A stretch of DNA of 38,602 nt from Nitrospinaceae bacterium. GTDB lineage: Bacteria > Nitrospinota > Nitrospinia > Nitrospinales > VA-1. Of the stretch, positions 1-9,755 are shown one piece after another. Each line of letters starts with the position of its first letter. The stretch's first letter is position 1. The translations under genes were made by a program, and so were the position numbers. Below the pieces are notes generated by a model. That model saw nothing but the letters and a program-made list of their open reading frames with translations, was not told where the DNA came from and searched no databases. Location of the stretch: positions 1-38,602 of the forward strand of contig JAPYPK010000003.1 of assembly GCA_029937655.1 (NCBI GenBank), written 5' to 3'.

Positions 1-153
1 AATACGCCTTTGTTCCAACTCATTCTCATCAGCGGGATTCCAGGGATGTCGATCTGCTGTATTTATTATTGAATCAGTCGATTGCGATTGGGAGCTTATC
101 GAGCAACCAATTAAGGAAGAAACAAAAAATATTAAAATCAATTTTTTAATCAT
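1..153 (-). CDS. Lipoprotein, N-terminal part only (runs off the window)
   Basis: An open frame begins at an ATG (complement of 151-153) and stays open for 51 codons to the first base of the window. The product begins MIKKLILIFFVSSLIGCS: two lysines, a hydrophobic stretch, and a lipobox LIGC with the cysteine at residue 17. This is a textbook signal peptidase II site, so the mature protein should be lipid-anchored. The following residues are Ser/Gln-rich, then acidic, as in a flexible linker. It diverges from the dnaJ-like gene with about 80 AT-rich bases between the two starts. The function cannot be told because the body of the protein lies outside the window. Confidence 0.7.
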   Translation of the reverse strand, partial: MIKKLILIFFVSSLIGCSISSQSQSTDSIINTADRHPWNPADENELEQRRI

Positions 154-235
154 TTTTAGTGAAAATTACTTTATAATTATAATATAACTTTCCTATATTA
201 ATAGAAAACTCCAATTATTTCAAGTGGTTAGAAAT

Positions 236-1126
236 GTGAAAGATTATTATTCAATACTAGGTGTGCCTCGTGGCTCTACTGAGGAAGATATTAAAAAAGC
301 TTTTCGAAAAAATGCCATGAATTATCACCCCGATAGAAATAAGGACAACCCACGCGCAGAAGAAAAATTTAAGGAGATTAATGAGGCCTACGCTGTTCTG
401 AGTGATAAAGAAAAGCGGTCTCAATATGATCGATTTGGAAGTGATGGGTTTCGTAAACGTTTTTCAAGAGAAGATATATTCAGAGACTTTGATTTTGGGG
501 ATGCTTTTAGTTCTTTTGGCCCCCAAGCCGGTTCTCGTGGAACTGGGGGATTTCCCGATCTAGATAGTTTCCTGTCGGGACAAGGCTTTGGAGGTCCACG
601 TACAAGCAGAGGAAAGGACATAAGGCAGGATTTTTATATATCTTTTTACGAAGCAGCGCTCGGTACTAAACGTAGTATAATTATTGAATTAAACGGAAAA
701 AAAATAGAAACAACCTTCAAGGTACCGGTAGGATCTAAGGATGGGTGTCGATTAAGGCTTGTTGGGAAAGGCCAACCTGGAGAGAATGGAGGGTCTCATG
801 GGGATTTATACCTCAAAATACGTATTAATAAACATCCTCATTTCTCTAGAGAGGGAGATGACCTAGTCATTAGTAAAGAAATAAGTCCAACGGAAGCCCT
901 GCTAGGTGCTTCAGTTGAAGTTCCCACGCTCAATGATTCGAAATTCTTAACAATTCCTCCATGCACTCAAAGCCACACAAAACTTAGAATCAAGGGAGTT
1001 GGTATCCCATTCAATCAAGGTAAGAATACGGGAGACCAGCTAGTTCGCATTATTGTCAAGTACCCCAAGCAACTCACAGAACAACAACTTGAACTGGTTC
1101 ACAAGCTAAAAGTTTCTGGTTTGTGA
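236..1126 (+). CDS. DnaJ-family co-chaperone (type II, CbpA-like)
   Basis: This is a J-domain co-chaperone that stimulates the DnaK ATPase and delivers substrates. The J domain covers about the first 65 residues and carries the HPD motif within NYHPDRN. A Gly/Phe-rich linker follows (FGSDGF, GGFPDLDSF, GQGFGG), then the C-terminal substrate-binding domains (GKDIRQDFYISFYEAALG, GDLYLKIRINKHPHF). The four CxxCxGxG zinc repeats of true DnaJ are absent, so it is the CbpA/DnaJB-like type; about 296-300 residues is normal for that group. I prefer the GTG at 236, which gives MKDYYSILGV, the usual family N-terminus. An in-frame GTG at 224 would add four residues. Neither has a strong ribosome-binding site. 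No dnaK or grpE lies nearby. Confidence 0.92.
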   Translation: MKDYYSILGVPRGSTEEDIKKAFRKNAMNYHPDRNKDNPRAEEKFKEINEAYAVLSDKEKRSQYDRFGSDGFRKRFSREDIFRDFDFGDAFSSFGPQAGSRGTGGFPDLDSFLSGQGFGGPRTSRGKDIRQDFYISFYEAALGTKRSIIIELNGKKIETTFKVPVGSKDGCRLRLVGKGQPGENGGSHGDLYLKIRINKHPHFSREGDDLVISKEISPTEALLGASVEVPTLNDSKFLTIPPCTQSHTKLRIKGVGIPFNQGKNTGDQLVRIIVKYPKQLTEQQLELVHKLKVSGL

Positions 1127-1176
1127 GAAATGAATGATGTCTGTGGTCAACTTTTTCTAACATATAACGATAAGAT

Positions 1177-1473
1177 ATGGCTTCCATAAAATTTATTCCA
1201 GACAAGATAATTCATCAAATTGAGGATGGTTGTCGATTAATTGAGATATGTGATGAAATCAATGTTTCTTTAGCTTTCGGTTGTACCGAGGGAAGTTGTG
1301 GTGTTTGTGAACTTACTGTTTTAGATGGAAAAAGTAACTTATCGAAAGTAACTGATGAGGAAAAAAATTATTTACTACCAGAAGATTTGGACCAAGGAAT
1401 GCGATTAGGTTGTCAATTAAAAGTTCGAAAAGGAGAGGTGTCTCTAACTTGGAGAAAAAGTAAGAAATCTTAA
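1177..1473 (+). CDS. [2Fe-2S] ferredoxin
   Basis: This is a small plant-type [2Fe-2S] ferredoxin of 98 residues that should carry single electrons in the cytoplasm. The four cluster ligands are Cys36, Cys41, Cys44 (CTEGSCGVC) and Cys79 (LGCQ), spaced C-x4-C-x2-C-x34-C as in the family. The RLGCQ segment around the last ligand resembles adrenodoxin and chloroplast-type proteins. It lies 50 bases after the dnaJ-like gene on the same strand, so cotranscription is possible. No reductase or partner oxidoreductase is adjacent, so the redox partner is unknown. The C-terminus is Lys-rich. Confidence 0.9.
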   Translation: MASIKFIPDKIIHQIEDGCRLIEICDEINVSLAFGCTEGSCGVCELTVLDGKSNLSKVTDEEKNYLLPEDLDQGMRLGCQLKVRKGEVSLTWRKSKKS

Positions 1474-1548
1474 AATATTTTTAATAATTTTAAATTGATA
1501 CTCTCATTATTTCTTTTCGGTTTAACACATTAAGAATTTTTTTAGCTA

Positions 1549-1577
1549 TTGACTTATCCTCGACATATAAATAAAAT
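1549..1577 (+). promoter_or_regulatory. Predicted promoter of the pyrimidine operon
   Basis: A -35 box TTGACT (1549-1554) and a -10 box TAAAAT (1572-1577) are separated by 17 bases, each one or two mismatches from the sigma-70 consensus. Transcription would start near 1584, just before the PyrR-binding hairpin, giving a leader of about 130 bases to pyrR. The placement supports its reality; there is no experimental evidence. Confidence 0.55.
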
Positions 1578-1599
1578 GATTTTTGTTTAACTTTGAACT

Positions 1600-1629
1600 C
1601 TTTAAACTGGTCCTGTGAGACCTTTAAGG
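1600..1629 (+). promoter_or_regulatory. PyrR-binding hairpin (anti-antiterminator) in the pyr leader
   Basis: The RNA can fold with lower stem CTTTAAA (1600-1606) against TTTAAGG (1623-1629) and a two-base bulge CT on the 5' side. The upper stem is GGTC (1609-1612) against GACC (1619-1622), closing the hexaloop CTGTGA (1613-1618). This matches the known PyrR binding loop of Bacillus: loop CNGNGA, a short upper stem and a 5'-side internal bulge. It lies directly upstream of pyrR. The expected role is that UMP-bound PyrR holds this hairpin, which lets the downstream terminator form. The fold is seen in the sequence; the role is inferred from the Bacillus system. Confidence 0.7.
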
Positions 1630-1654
1630 GATCTAATGCTATATTACATACATA

Positions 1655-1696
1655 AGCCAGCTCCTTCGTATAAACTTGCGTAGGGGCTATTTTTTT
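1655..1696 (+). terminator. Candidate intrinsic attenuator of the pyr leader
   Basis: AGCC (1655-1658) and CCT (1663-1665) can pair with AGG-GGCT (1682-1688), leaving a four-base bulge. Seven T residues follow at 1690-1696. CCTT (1663-1666) can instead pair with AAGG (1626-1629), the 3' arm of the PyrR hairpin, giving a possible antiterminator that excludes both. The stem is imperfect, so the terminator is less certain than the PyrR hairpin. Confidence 0.45.
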
Positions 1697-1716
1697 GCCT
1701 TAATTTGGAGTCAAAA

Positions 1717-2265
1717 TTGAATTCTGCCGTTTTAAGCGAACAAGATATTTCCAGGGCGGTAACGCGTATAACTCATGAAATACTGGAAAAAAATAAAGGG
1801 GCTACAAACCTAGTATTGGTAGGAATCCGTACTAGGGGCGCAACTCTCGCAAAAAGAATTGTAAAAAAAATTAATGATATTGAAGGTTTAGAAGTAGACC
1901 TTGGAGTTTTAGATGTAACTTTATACCGAGATGATTTATCCGCGGGAAAACAAAATCCGGTAATCGAGAAAACAAGCATTCCCTTTGCTTTAGAGGGTAA
2001 GCACGTTGTCTTAATTGATGATGTGCTTTTTACGGGCAGATCAATCAGAGCCGCTATTGATGCTCTAATTGATTTTGGCAGACCTGCCTCTATTCAACTT
2101 GGTGTCCTGATCGACAGAGGGCACAGAGAACTTCCGATTAGACCTGATTATGTAGGGAAAAATATTCCAACCTCTAAAGCTAACCACGTGCAGGTTCAAA
2201 TGCGAGAAGATGACGGCAAAGATGAAGTTTGCATAATAGATCCTCTAACTGTAGATAATCCTTGA
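1717..2265 (+). CDS. pyrR: PyrR: pyr operon RNA-binding attenuation regulator / uracil phosphoribosyltransferase
   Basis: PyrR binds pyr mRNA in response to UMP and often has uracil phosphoribosyltransferase activity. The protein closely follows Bacillus PyrR: the EQDISRAVTRITHEI N-terminus, LVGIRTRGATLAKR, LYRDDLS, the PRPP-binding loop VLIDDVLFTGRSIRAAID, and RPASIQLGVLIDRGHRELPI followed by GKNIPTS. I choose the TTG at 1717: it is preceded by GGAG (1707-1710) at six bases, and its product starts (M)NSAVLSEQ, which aligns with the Bacillus start. An in-frame TTG at 1705 has no ribosome site. The stop overlaps the ATG of pyrB, which implies translational coupling. The leader hairpin at 1600-1629 is its likely target. 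Confidence 0.93.
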   Translation: MNSAVLSEQDISRAVTRITHEILEKNKGATNLVLVGIRTRGATLAKRIVKKINDIEGLEVDLGVLDVTLYRDDLSAGKQNPVIEKTSIPFALEGKHVVLIDDVLFTGRSIRAAIDALIDFGRPASIQLGVLIDRGHRELPIRPDYVGKNIPTSKANHVQVQMREDDGKDEVCIIDPLTVDNP

Positions 2266-3197
2266 TGTTTATTCATAAAAATCTTTTAGGAACGAAAAGC
2301 CTATCCAATGATGCAATAACTACTATTTTAGATACGGCCGATTCCTTTAAAGAAATTTCCACTCGTCCCATCAAAAAGGTTCCTGCATTACGAGGGAAAA
2401 CCATCATTAATTTATTTTTTGAACCGAGTACTAGAACTCGTACTTCATTTGAAATAGCAGGTAAAAGGTTAAGTGCCGATGTTATCAATATTTCAGGGCC
2501 TTCTAGTAGTTCGGTTAAAGGTGAAAATCTAATAGACACCGCGCTAAACCTTGAAGCTATGCATCCAGATATTATGGTCGTACGTCATGCTCTCTCAGGA
2601 GCATCTGAAATGATTTCTCAGCATGTTAAATGCCCAATTATTAATGCCGGTGATGGTTTTCATGAACATCCTACTCAGGCCTTATTAGATTTGCATACCA
2701 TAAGAGAAGCAAAAGGAAGCTTGGAGGGCTTAAATATAACGATTGTTGGAGATATAGCTCACAGTCGAGTAGTCAGGTCTAATATTTACGCTATGAAAAC
2801 AATGGGTATGAACGTGAAACTTATTGGCCCCCCGACTATGATCCCTCAAGGAATAGATAAGATGGGTGTAAGTGTAGGCTATGATTTTGAAGGAGTAATA
2901 CATGACACAGATGTTATCATGATGCTCCGCTTACAAAAAGAAAGACAAAGCAGGTATCTCTTATCAAGTATTCGCGAATACTCTAATTTATATTGCCTTA
3001 CCTCTAAAGTCTTAGAAAAAGCAAAAGATGACGTTCTTATTTTTCACCCGGGACCGGTCAACCGTGGAATTGAAATTTCTCCAGACATTATGAGAAGCAA
3101 ACGGTCACTGATATTAACTCAGGTTACCAACGGAGTTGCTGTTCGTATGGCCCTGATGTATCTCCTTCTAGGAGGCAAAAATGACACTAGTAATTAA
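2265..3197 (+). CDS. pyrB: Aspartate carbamoyltransferase, catalytic subunit
   Basis: This enzyme condenses carbamoyl phosphate with aspartate to N-carbamoylaspartate, the committed step of pyrimidine synthesis. At 310 residues it has the carbamoyl-phosphate loop FFEPSTRTRTSFE (STRTRT at residues 55-60), then MVVRHALSGA, HEHPTQALLDLHTI, IVGDIAHSRVVRSN and HPGPVNRGIEI. All are diagnostic of ATCase rather than ornithine transcarbamylase. The ATG at 2265 overlaps the pyrR stop by one base; a TTG three bases earlier is a less likely start. The 3' end overlaps pyrC by 17 bases. There is no pyrI regulatory gene beside it, so control is probably through PyrR. Confidence 0.96.
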   Translation: MFIHKNLLGTKSLSNDAITTILDTADSFKEISTRPIKKVPALRGKTIINLFFEPSTRTRTSFEIAGKRLSADVINISGPSSSSVKGENLIDTALNLEAMHPDIMVVRHALSGASEMISQHVKCPIINAGDGFHEHPTQALLDLHTIREAKGSLEGLNITIVGDIAHSRVVRSNIYAMKTMGMNVKLIGPPTMIPQGIDKMGVSVGYDFEGVIHDTDVIMMLRLQKERQSRYLLSSIREYSNLYCLTSKVLEKAKDDVLIFHPGPVNRGIEISPDIMRSKRSLILTQVTNGVAVRMALMYLLLGGKNDTSN

Positions 3198-4476
3198 AAA
3201 TGGAAGGTTTATTGATCCAGCCAATAGTTTGGATGAACCAAAGGATATCTTGGTCCATAAAGGAATAATTAAAGCTATAGAATCACCAGGGAGCATAAGT
3301 TTTGATGCTGGAGAAAAACCATCCGTTATTGATGCCAAAGGCTGTGTTGTTTGTCCAGGATTGATTGATATGCATGTACATTTTAGAGAACCTGGGTTCG
3401 AGTATAAAGAAACCATTACATCTGGATGCCAATCAGCGGCAGCTGGTGGGTTTACTTCTGTGGCAGTCATGCCAAACACTAACCCCGTAAACGATACACG
3501 AGCAGTTACAGAGCACATTCTAGCCCTAGCAAGGACTGAGGGTATTATCAATGTGTACCCCATTGCTGCTATTACGCAAAAACTTGAGGGAGAACGTTTG
3601 TCTGAAATGGCGGATCTGAAAAATGCTGGAGCGATAGCGTTTTCAGATGATGGGCGCCCCGTTATGAACAACGAGCTAATGCGCAGGGCATTTGAGTACA
3701 GCAAAATGTTTGAACTTCCACTGATTCAGCACAGCGAAATGCTAGATCTTACAGAGGGAGGTTGCATGAACGAGGGAATGGTGTCAACAGAACTCGGGTT
3801 AAAAGGCATGCCTGCAGAGGCAGAAGACATAATGGTATACCGTGATATAGCACTACTTGAAAAAACTGGAGGGCGGCTTCATGTCGCACACATAAGCAGT
3901 AAAAACTCTGTTGACCTTGTACGGCAGGCAAAGTCCAAAGGATTACCTGTAACCTGCGAAGTAGCTCCCCATCATTTTACTTTAACAGACGAAGCCGTGC
4001 GTGGATATGACACAAACACAAAAATGAGTCCTCCGCTTCGCGCAATTGAGGATGTTGAAGCTATTAAAGAGGGTTTAAGAGACGGGACAATTGATATTAT
4101 TGCCACTGACCACGCACCCCATGATATTACAGACAAACAGGTCGAATATCAGAATGCGTGCTTTGGAATCGTTGGATTGGAAACCGCCCTCCCCCTTTCT
4201 TTAAAATTAGTAGATGAAAAAATCTTATCTATGGGTGATGTCATCAAGAAACTCACCTCCACTCCCGCAGATATATTCAATCTAAAAGCTGGAAATCTTT
4301 CGTTGGGTAACGAAGCAGATATTTTAATTTTTAATCCAAGTCTTGAATACTCCATCGATATTTCAAAATTTCATTCCAAAAGTAAGAATAGCCCTTTTGA
4401 TGGCTGGAAAGTTAAGGGAAAGGTCCTCCACACATTAGTCAAAGGAAAAACTGTTTACTCAGTAAATGAAAATTAA
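3181..4476 (+). CDS. pyrC: Dihydroorotase (class I)
   Basis: This is a zinc amidohydrolase that cyclises N-carbamoylaspartate to dihydroorotate. Visible motifs are DMHVHFREPG (metal ligands His65 and His67), GGFTSVAVMPNTNP, AFSDDGRPV, HVAHISSKNSVDLV, EVAPHHFTL and IIATDHAPH. These are typical of the class I (PyrC/PyrX-like) enzymes that often pair with ATCase. All metal and substrate residues I can check are present, so this is an active enzyme rather than a PyrX pseudo-dihydroorotase. Its ATG lies inside the end of pyrB (17-base overlap). The length of 431 residues is normal. Confidence 0.95.
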   Translation: MTLVIKNGRFIDPANSLDEPKDILVHKGIIKAIESPGSISFDAGEKPSVIDAKGCVVCPGLIDMHVHFREPGFEYKETITSGCQSAAAGGFTSVAVMPNTNPVNDTRAVTEHILALARTEGIINVYPIAAITQKLEGERLSEMADLKNAGAIAFSDDGRPVMNNELMRRAFEYSKMFELPLIQHSEMLDLTEGGCMNEGMVSTELGLKGMPAEAEDIMVYRDIALLEKTGGRLHVAHISSKNSVDLVRQAKSKGLPVTCEVAPHHFTLTDEAVRGYDTNTKMSPPLRAIEDVEAIKEGLRDGTIDIIATDHAPHDITDKQVEYQNACFGIVGLETALPLSLKLVDEKILSMGDVIKKLTSTPADIFNLKAGNLSLGNEADILIFNPSLEYSIDISKFHSKSKNSPFDGWKVKGKVLHTLVKGKTVYSVNEN

Positions 4477-4504
4477 TAGCCCTTTTAAAAATTTATAAAA
4501 AATT

Positions 4505-5632
4505 ATGAAAGCTATTTTGGCCTTAGCGGATGGAAGAATATTTGAAGGAACGTCCTTCGGTGCGCAAGGTGAGGCTGATGGTGAAGTAGTATTTAACACC
4601 AGTATGACTGGATATCAGGAGATTCTAACAGACCCTTCATATTTTGGACAAATGGTGGTCATGACCTACCCTCTCATTGGTAATTATGGGGTTAATTCGG
4701 AAGACTTTGAATCTGAGCGACCTCACCTTTCTGCTTTCATTATAAAAGAATTAAGCGCCATCCCAAGTAACTGGCGATCTCAAGAATCATTGCATGATTT
4801 TCTTGCTCAGCATGGCATTATAGGAATTCAAGGGATTGATACTAGAGCATTGACACGCCACATTAGAAACACCGGGGCCCAACAGGCTGTAATTTCAACT
4901 AAATCAACTGATCGAAAGAAGTTAGTTGCTCAAGCAAATCTATTACCCTCTTTAGAAGGTCGTGACTTAGTAAAAGAAGTGACCTGCAAAGAATCATACG
5001 AATGGTGCGAGGGTGAGTGGGAATTGAATAATGGAAAGACTGCTTTTAAAGGCACTCCTATGTCCAGCAACTATTTTATTGTTGCCTATGATTTTGGGAT
5101 TAAAAGAAATATTTTGCGAAAGCTTGTTCAGGCAGGATGCCGGGTAAAAGTAGTGCCTGCCTCAATGCCGGCTAAAGATGTTCTTGCAATGAACCCAAGC
5201 GGTATATTTTTATCAAATGGACCGGGCGATCCAGCAGCAGTGGAATACGCTTTGAAAAATGTAAAATATTTGATTGGGAAAATCCCGATATTTGGGATAT
5301 GTCTTGGACACCAAATTCTCAGCCTTGCATTAGGAGCGCGTACCTATAAATTAAAATTTGGTCACCATGGAGGCAATCAACCTATTATTAATTTAAAAAG
5401 TAGTAGCGTTGAGATAACAGCTCAAAACCATGGATTCGCTGTTAATGCGACATCCCTGAGTAGTGACTGTGAAATCACATCCACTAATTTAAATGACAAT
5501 ACGATTGAGGGAATCCGCCATAAGTCTCTCCCGATTTTATCGGTTCAATATCACCCAGAAGCATCACCGGGACCACACGATTCGTCACACTTATTTAAAG
5601 AATTCACTGAATTAATAGATATAAATAAATGA
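4505..5632 (+). CDS. carA: Carbamoyl-phosphate synthase small (glutaminase) chain
   Basis: CarA hydrolyses glutamine and channels ammonia to CarB for carbamoyl phosphate synthesis. The N-terminal domain has [17 protein letters not shown] and [12 protein letters not shown]. The C-terminal class I glutaminase domain has the nucleophile Cys266 in GICLGHQ and the triad partners His350 and Glu352 in [12 protein letters not shown]. The length of 375 residues is usual. It starts 28 bases after pyrC, in an AT-rich gap without a clear ribosome-binding site. Its stop overlaps the start of the 290-residue unknown gene in an ATGA arrangement, so that gene, and not carB, is directly coupled to it. Confidence 0.96.
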   Translation: MKAILALADGRIFEGTSFGAQGEADGEVVFNTSMTGYQEILTDPSYFGQMVVMTYPLIGNYGVNSEDFESERPHLSAFIIKELSAIPSNWRSQESLHDFLAQHGIIGIQGIDTRALTRHIRNTGAQQAVISTKSTDRKKLVAQANLLPSLEGRDLVKEVTCKESYEWCEGEWELNNGKTAFKGTPMSSNYFIVAYDFGIKRNILRKLVQAGCRVKVVPASMPAKDVLAMNPSGIFLSNGPGDPAAVEYALKNVKYLIGKIPIFGICLGHQILSLALGARTYKLKFGHHGGNQPIINLKSSSVEITAQNHGFAVNATSLSSDCEITSTNLNDNTIEGIRHKSLPILSVQYHPEASPGPHDSSHLFKEFTELIDINK

Positions 5633-6501
5633 TAAAAGATAGCATCGAGTATTTAATTAAAATCGCTACAAACCCTCCGTATTCAAACAACCTAATGGTA
5701 GCTCGTCAGGAATATCAAAAATATGCTGGTGATATTTTTGACGATGACAAATCCTATGAAAACCAAATGGCCTTATTTCTTGAATGGTATATTTTTGATC
5801 GCATTGAACCGGCACAAGATCAAACAGTACTTGAAATAATAATTAATAACGAGAAAGGAGCATCTCTCGACCTACAAAAAAATATCAATGTTTTTATCTC
5901 TCACATCCACGGCCTTTTCATAATCAAAAAAATAAAAGAAGATTATGTCAAAGTAATTAATTTATTTGATAATGAACAATATAAGGTTGTCGAACCTTCA
6001 GGAAAGCTTTATTTCAGCAAAAATAGTATTTTCGAGGGGAGACTTCTTACTTATGGAAACACCTATTACTTCACAGGAAACTTTTGTTTTCACCCAGATG
6101 ATTCAAAAAAATTCATTAAAAGTGAAACAAAAAAAATTTCCTCGTTACTAAAAGTAAACACAAAAGAACTAAAGCTGCAAAATGTAAAGTTGATGAATGA
6201 AAATAAAAAGCTAAATAAAGTCATTTCTTCCATAGAAAAAATTCAAAAAAAAATTCAAGGATTAAATTCCGAGAAAAAATTATTTAAAATTAAAAGCGAT
6301 CTATCTGAGCTAGAATTAATTAAAGAAAAACACGAAGAAAATTACTCCTTGCTAAAGAAAAATATTGATACATTTACCCAAAAAAAAATAATTCGTGAAA
6401 TACAATCAATCCAAACAAGATTTATATTAAAGCTTTCTTCTATGAGATTACTTTTAGATCGGTCTCGAAACATTGAACTTAAAGATATTTATAAAAATTA
6501 A
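5629..6501 (+). CDS. Unknown 290-residue coiled-coil protein between carA and carB
   Basis: I do not recognise this family. The gene overlaps the carA stop by four bases, and its own stop shares one base with the carB ATG, so it is translationally locked into the operon. Residues 1-165 look like a compact alpha/beta domain with an aromatic, acidic motif [12 protein letters not shown], a GLFIIKKI strand, and a [21 protein letters not shown] segment that ends near CFHPDD. Residues 165-265 are Lys/Glu-rich with hydrophobic heptads and should form a coiled coil. There is no signal peptide and no membrane segment. The coding is richer in A and in lysine codons than carA or carB. From memory, proteins with a similar FLEW(Y/F)xFDR pattern occur as conserved hypotheticals in deltaproteobacteria, but I cannot confirm that here. 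Confidence 0.85.
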   Translation: MIKDSIEYLIKIATNPPYSNNLMVARQEYQKYAGDIFDDDKSYENQMALFLEWYIFDRIEPAQDQTVLEIIINNEKGASLDLQKNINVFISHIHGLFIIKKIKEDYVKVINLFDNEQYKVVEPSGKLYFSKNSIFEGRLLTYGNTYYFTGNFCFHPDDSKKFIKSETKKISSLLKVNTKELKLQNVKLMNENKKLNKVISSIEKIQKKIQGLNSEKKLFKIKSDLSELELIKEKHEENYSLLKKNIDTFTQKKIIREIQSIQTRFILKLSSMRLLLDRSRNIELKDIYKN

Positions 6502-9500
6502 TGCCTAAAAGGACTGACATAAAAAGAATTTTACTCATTGGCGCTGGACCGATTATCATCGGTCAAGCTTGTGAATTTGATTACTCTGGAACACAGGCAT
6601 GCAAAGCTTTGAAGGAAGAAGGATATGAAGTTATCCTGGTTAATAGCAATCCAGCAACCATAATGACAGACCCAGGGTTTGCTGATAAAACTTATGTAGA
6701 ACCAGTAACTCCTGAAATGGTTGAAATGATCATCAAGAAAGAACGTCCGGATGCCATTTTACCCACTATGGGAGGTCAGACTGGTCTAAATACGGCTCTA
6801 GCGCTTGCTGACAAAGGCGTGCTTGATTTATATAACGTTAAATTAATTGGAGCCGATATCAGGTCAATTCGAAAAGCCGAAAATCGTCAACTTTTTAAAG
6901 AAGCAATGTTAAGCATAGGCCTTAAAGTCCCCCCTAGCGGGCATGCTCAAACTCTTGATGAGGCATTGGAAATAGTAAAAGAAACAGGTTTCCCTGCAAT
7001 CATCCGCCCATCATTTACCCTTGGAGGCAGTGGTGGAAGTATAGCTTATGGACCTATAGAATTTGAGTCCCTTGTAAAATCCGCGATTAATATAAGTCCC
7101 ACTAATGAAGTTCTTATAGAAAAGTCTCTCATCGGTTGGAAAGAATATGAACTAGAAGTGATGCGCGACCACATGGATAACGTTGTCATAGTCTGTTCAA
7201 TTGAAAATCTTGATCCGATGGGGATACATACTGGAGATAGCATTACTGTAGCTCCCATTCAAACACTATCAGACAGGGAATATCAATTAATGCGCAATGC
7301 TGCAATTGATATCATTCGTGAAATTGGTGTCGAAACAGGTGGTTCTAATATTCAATTTGCTGTAGACCCAAAAAATGGGAATATGATAGTAATTGAGATG
7401 AACCCTCGAGTATCTCGAAGCTCAGCTTTGGCTTCAAAAGCGACTGGGTTTCCAATAGCCAAAATAGCCGCCAAACTTGCCGTTGGATATACATTAAATG
7501 AGATAAAAAATGATATCACACGTGTCACACCGGTATCATTTGAACCTACAATAGATTATTGCGTTGTAAAAATTCCACGGTTTACTTTTGAAAAATTCCT
7601 CACAAGCGACCCTGTTCTTTCTACACAAATGAAATCGGTTGGCGAAGTAATGGCCATAGGTCGTACCTTTAAAGAATCACTCAACAAAGCTCTTCGGTCT
7701 TTGGAAATTGATGTATTTGATTTAAGCAAAAATATAAAAAATATTTCTAGTGATTTTACATCGGACCAAGAAACCATTAAAAACAAACTAGAAAACATAT
7801 TAAACAAGCCACTTTGGAATCGACTCTGGTATATCGCAGAAGCACTTAGGAACGGATTTTCCGTTGAGGAAGTATATAAAATCACTTTTATTGACCCTTG
7901 GTTTCTTCAGAATATTCAAGACCTTATAGCTATTGAAAAAGAACTAGTTTCCACAGGAAATCTTGATGGATTGACTGACGAACTACTTAAAAAAACCAAA
8001 CAGAATGGTTACTCAGATACTTTTATCGCGAAAATTCTCAATTGCAGTTCAACCGATATCCATGCTAGACGATGTTCATCTAATATTAAACCCGTTTATA
8101 AAAGAGTTGATACCTGTGGAGCTGAGTTCGAGGCACATACACCTTATCTCTATTCAACATACGAAGAGGAGTGCGAGGCTGAACCCACGAATAAAAAGAA
8201 AATTATGATACTTGGTGGTGGCCCTAATCGTATAGGACAGGGGATTGAATTTGATTATTGTTGTGTTCATGCATCCTTTGCACTTAAAGAATCTGGTTAC
8301 GAAACAATCATGGTCAATTGTAACCCTGAGACAGTGAGTACTGATTACGATACTTCTGATCGTCTCTACTTTGAACCGCTCACATTTGAGGATGTGTTAA
8401 ATATTGTGGAGGTTGAAAAACCAGATGGCGTTATAGTTCAATTTGGAGGACAAACACCTCTAAAACTTGCCATTCCACTAATGAGTGCTGGAGTACCAAT
8501 CATTGGAACGAGCCCAGATAATATTGACAGAGCCGAAAATAGAAAATTATTTTCGGAGGTTATTGGAACCCTTAATTTAAAACAACCAGCAAATGGAACA
8601 GCAACCTCATTTGACGACGCGCAAGAAATTGCTAAAAAAATTGGCTACCCAGTTGTTGTACGACCCTCATACGTTTTAGGAGGACGTGCAATGGAAATCG
8701 TGTATGATCGAGAACGCCTTGAATACTATATGGGAAATGCTGTTGAAGCATCACCTGAGCATCCAGTTTTAATTGATAGTTTTCTTGAAAATGCAATTGA
8801 GATTGATGTAGATGCTATTTCTGACGGAAAATCAGTTTTCATAGGGGGCATTATGGAACATATTGAAGAAGCGGGTATTCATTCTGGTGATAGCGCCTGT
8901 TCACTTCCTACCTTTTCCATAAAACCTGAAACCTTAGCATCAATAAAAGACCAAACACGTAGGCTTGCTTTAGAGTTGAATGTGATCGGTTTAATTAATA
9001 TCCAGTTCGCAGTTAAAACCAACGAGATCTTCGTTCTGGAGGTTAACCCAAGGGCGTCTAGAACTATACCGTTTGTGAGTAAAACTACCGGGATTCCCCT
9101 CGCAAAAAAAGCGGCCCTTGTAATGGTTGGAAAATCATTAAATGAGCTCGGTTTGACAAAGGAACCTATTTTATCTCATATAGCCGTGAAAGAATCTGTT
9201 TTCCCATTCAATAAATTTGACAACGTCGACATTCTTTTAGGACCAGAAATGAAATCCACCGGTGAAGTAATGGGAATTGACAAGTCTTTTGGAATGGCAT
9301 TTGCCAAAGCGCAGCTAGCGACAGGAATAAAGCTTTTAAATAAAGGGTCTGTATTTATCAGTGTTAAGGATTCGGACAAACCTAAAACACTAAAGATCGC
9401 TCAGGAATTTTCTATGAATGGTTACACTGTTATATCCACGAAAGGAACAGCCAAATACCTTAACAAAAATAATTTAAATGTAGTTGAGGTCAATAAGGTA

Positions 9501-9755
9501 AAAGAGGGTTCTCCCCATATTGTCGAAAAAATTAAAAGTGGAGAAATTCAATTTGTAGTCAACACAACATTTGGTGAGCAATCAATCAAAGATTCTTATT
9601 CATTGCGGCGCGCAGCACTTAACACTAATATCCCCTATTACACAACGATAGCTGGAGCACTAGCTCTGCTCAAAGGTTTGCAAGCGCTTAAGGATAACGA
9701 TATGACCGTTACCTCTCTACAGGAATTTAGGTTAGAGCAGGGCAAAAACAATTAG
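6501..9755 (+). CDS. carB: Carbamoyl-phosphate synthase large chain
   Basis: CarB makes carbamoyl phosphate from bicarbonate, ATP and CarA-derived ammonia, for pyrimidines and arginine. The 1084 residues show the internal duplication of the family. The first half has [20 protein letters not shown], an ATP-grasp domain with [11 protein letters not shown], and [18 protein letters not shown]. The second half has [34 protein letters not shown] and [15 protein letters not shown]. The last 130 or so residues form the methylglyoxal-synthase-like domain that binds allosteric UMP or ornithine ([18 protein letters not shown]). Its ATG uses the last base of the preceding stop. Its 3' end overlaps a convergent gene by four bases, so there is no space for a terminator outside coding sequence. 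Confidence 0.97.
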   Translation: MPKRTDIKRILLIGAGPIIIGQACEFDYSGTQACKALKEEGYEVILVNSNPATIMTDPGFADKTYVEPVTPEMVEMIIKKERPDAILPTMGGQTGLNTALALADKGVLDLYNVKLIGADIRSIRKAENRQLFKEAMLSIGLKVPPSGHAQTLDEALEIVKETGFPAIIRPSFTLGGSGGSIAYGPIEFESLVKSAINISPTNEVLIEKSLIGWKEYELEVMRDHMDNVVIVCSIENLDPMGIHTGDSITVAPIQTLSDREYQLMRNAAIDIIREIGVETGGSNIQFAVDPKNGNMIVIEMNPRVSRSSALASKATGFPIAKIAAKLAVGYTLNEIKNDITRVTPVSFEPTIDYCVVKIPRFTFEKFLTSDPVLSTQMKSVGEVMAIGRTFKESLNKALRSLEIDVFDLSKNIKNISSDFTSDQETIKNKLENILNKPLWNRLWYIAEALRNGFSVEEVYKITFIDPWFLQNIQDLIAIEKELVSTGNLDGLTDELLKKTKQNGYSDTFIAKILNCSSTDIHARRCSSNIKPVYKRVDTCGAEFEAHTPYLYSTYEEECEAEPTNKKKIMILGGGPNRIGQGIEFDYCCVHASFALKESGYETIMVNCNPETVSTDYDTSDRLYFEPLTFEDVLNIVEVEKPDGVIVQFGGQTPLKLAIPLMSAGVPIIGTSPDNIDRAENRKLFSEVIGTLNLKQPANGTATSFDDAQEIAKKIGYPVVVRPSYVLGGRAMEIVYDRERLEYYMGNAVEASPEHPVLIDSFLENAIEIDVDAISDGKSVFIGGIMEHIEEAGIHSGDSACSLPTFSIKPETLASIKDQTRRLALELNVIGLINIQFAVKTNEIFVLEVNPRASRTIPFVSKTTGIPLAKKAALVMVGKSLNELGLTKEPILSHIAVKESVFPFNKFDNVDILLGPEMKSTGEVMGIDKSFGMAFAKAQLATGIKLLNKGSVFISVKDSDKPKTLKIAQEFSMNGYTVISTKGTAKYLNKNNLNVVEVNKVKEGSPHIVEKIKSGEIQFVVNTTFGEQSIKDSYSLRRAALNTNIPYYTTIAGALALLKGLQALKDNDMTVTSLQEFRLEQGKNN

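Noticed and set aside
1474-1704. Minus-strand frame of about 70 codons across the pyr leader that reads like protein
   Set aside because: It has no start codon near its 5' end, and the plus strand here has a consistent promoter, PyrR hairpin and terminator. It is probably chance.
3388-3412. tRNA-like GGTTCGA element
   Set aside because: It is inside pyrC coding sequence with no acceptor or anticodon stem around it. I found no tRNA in the window.
3168-3704. Minus-strand frame of 178 codons inside pyrC
   Set aside because: It lies entirely opposite strongly conserved pyrC coding sequence and has no recognisable domain.
7556-7885. Minus-strand frame inside carB
   Set aside because: It is the complement of conserved CarB coding sequence, with no ribosome-binding site or domain.
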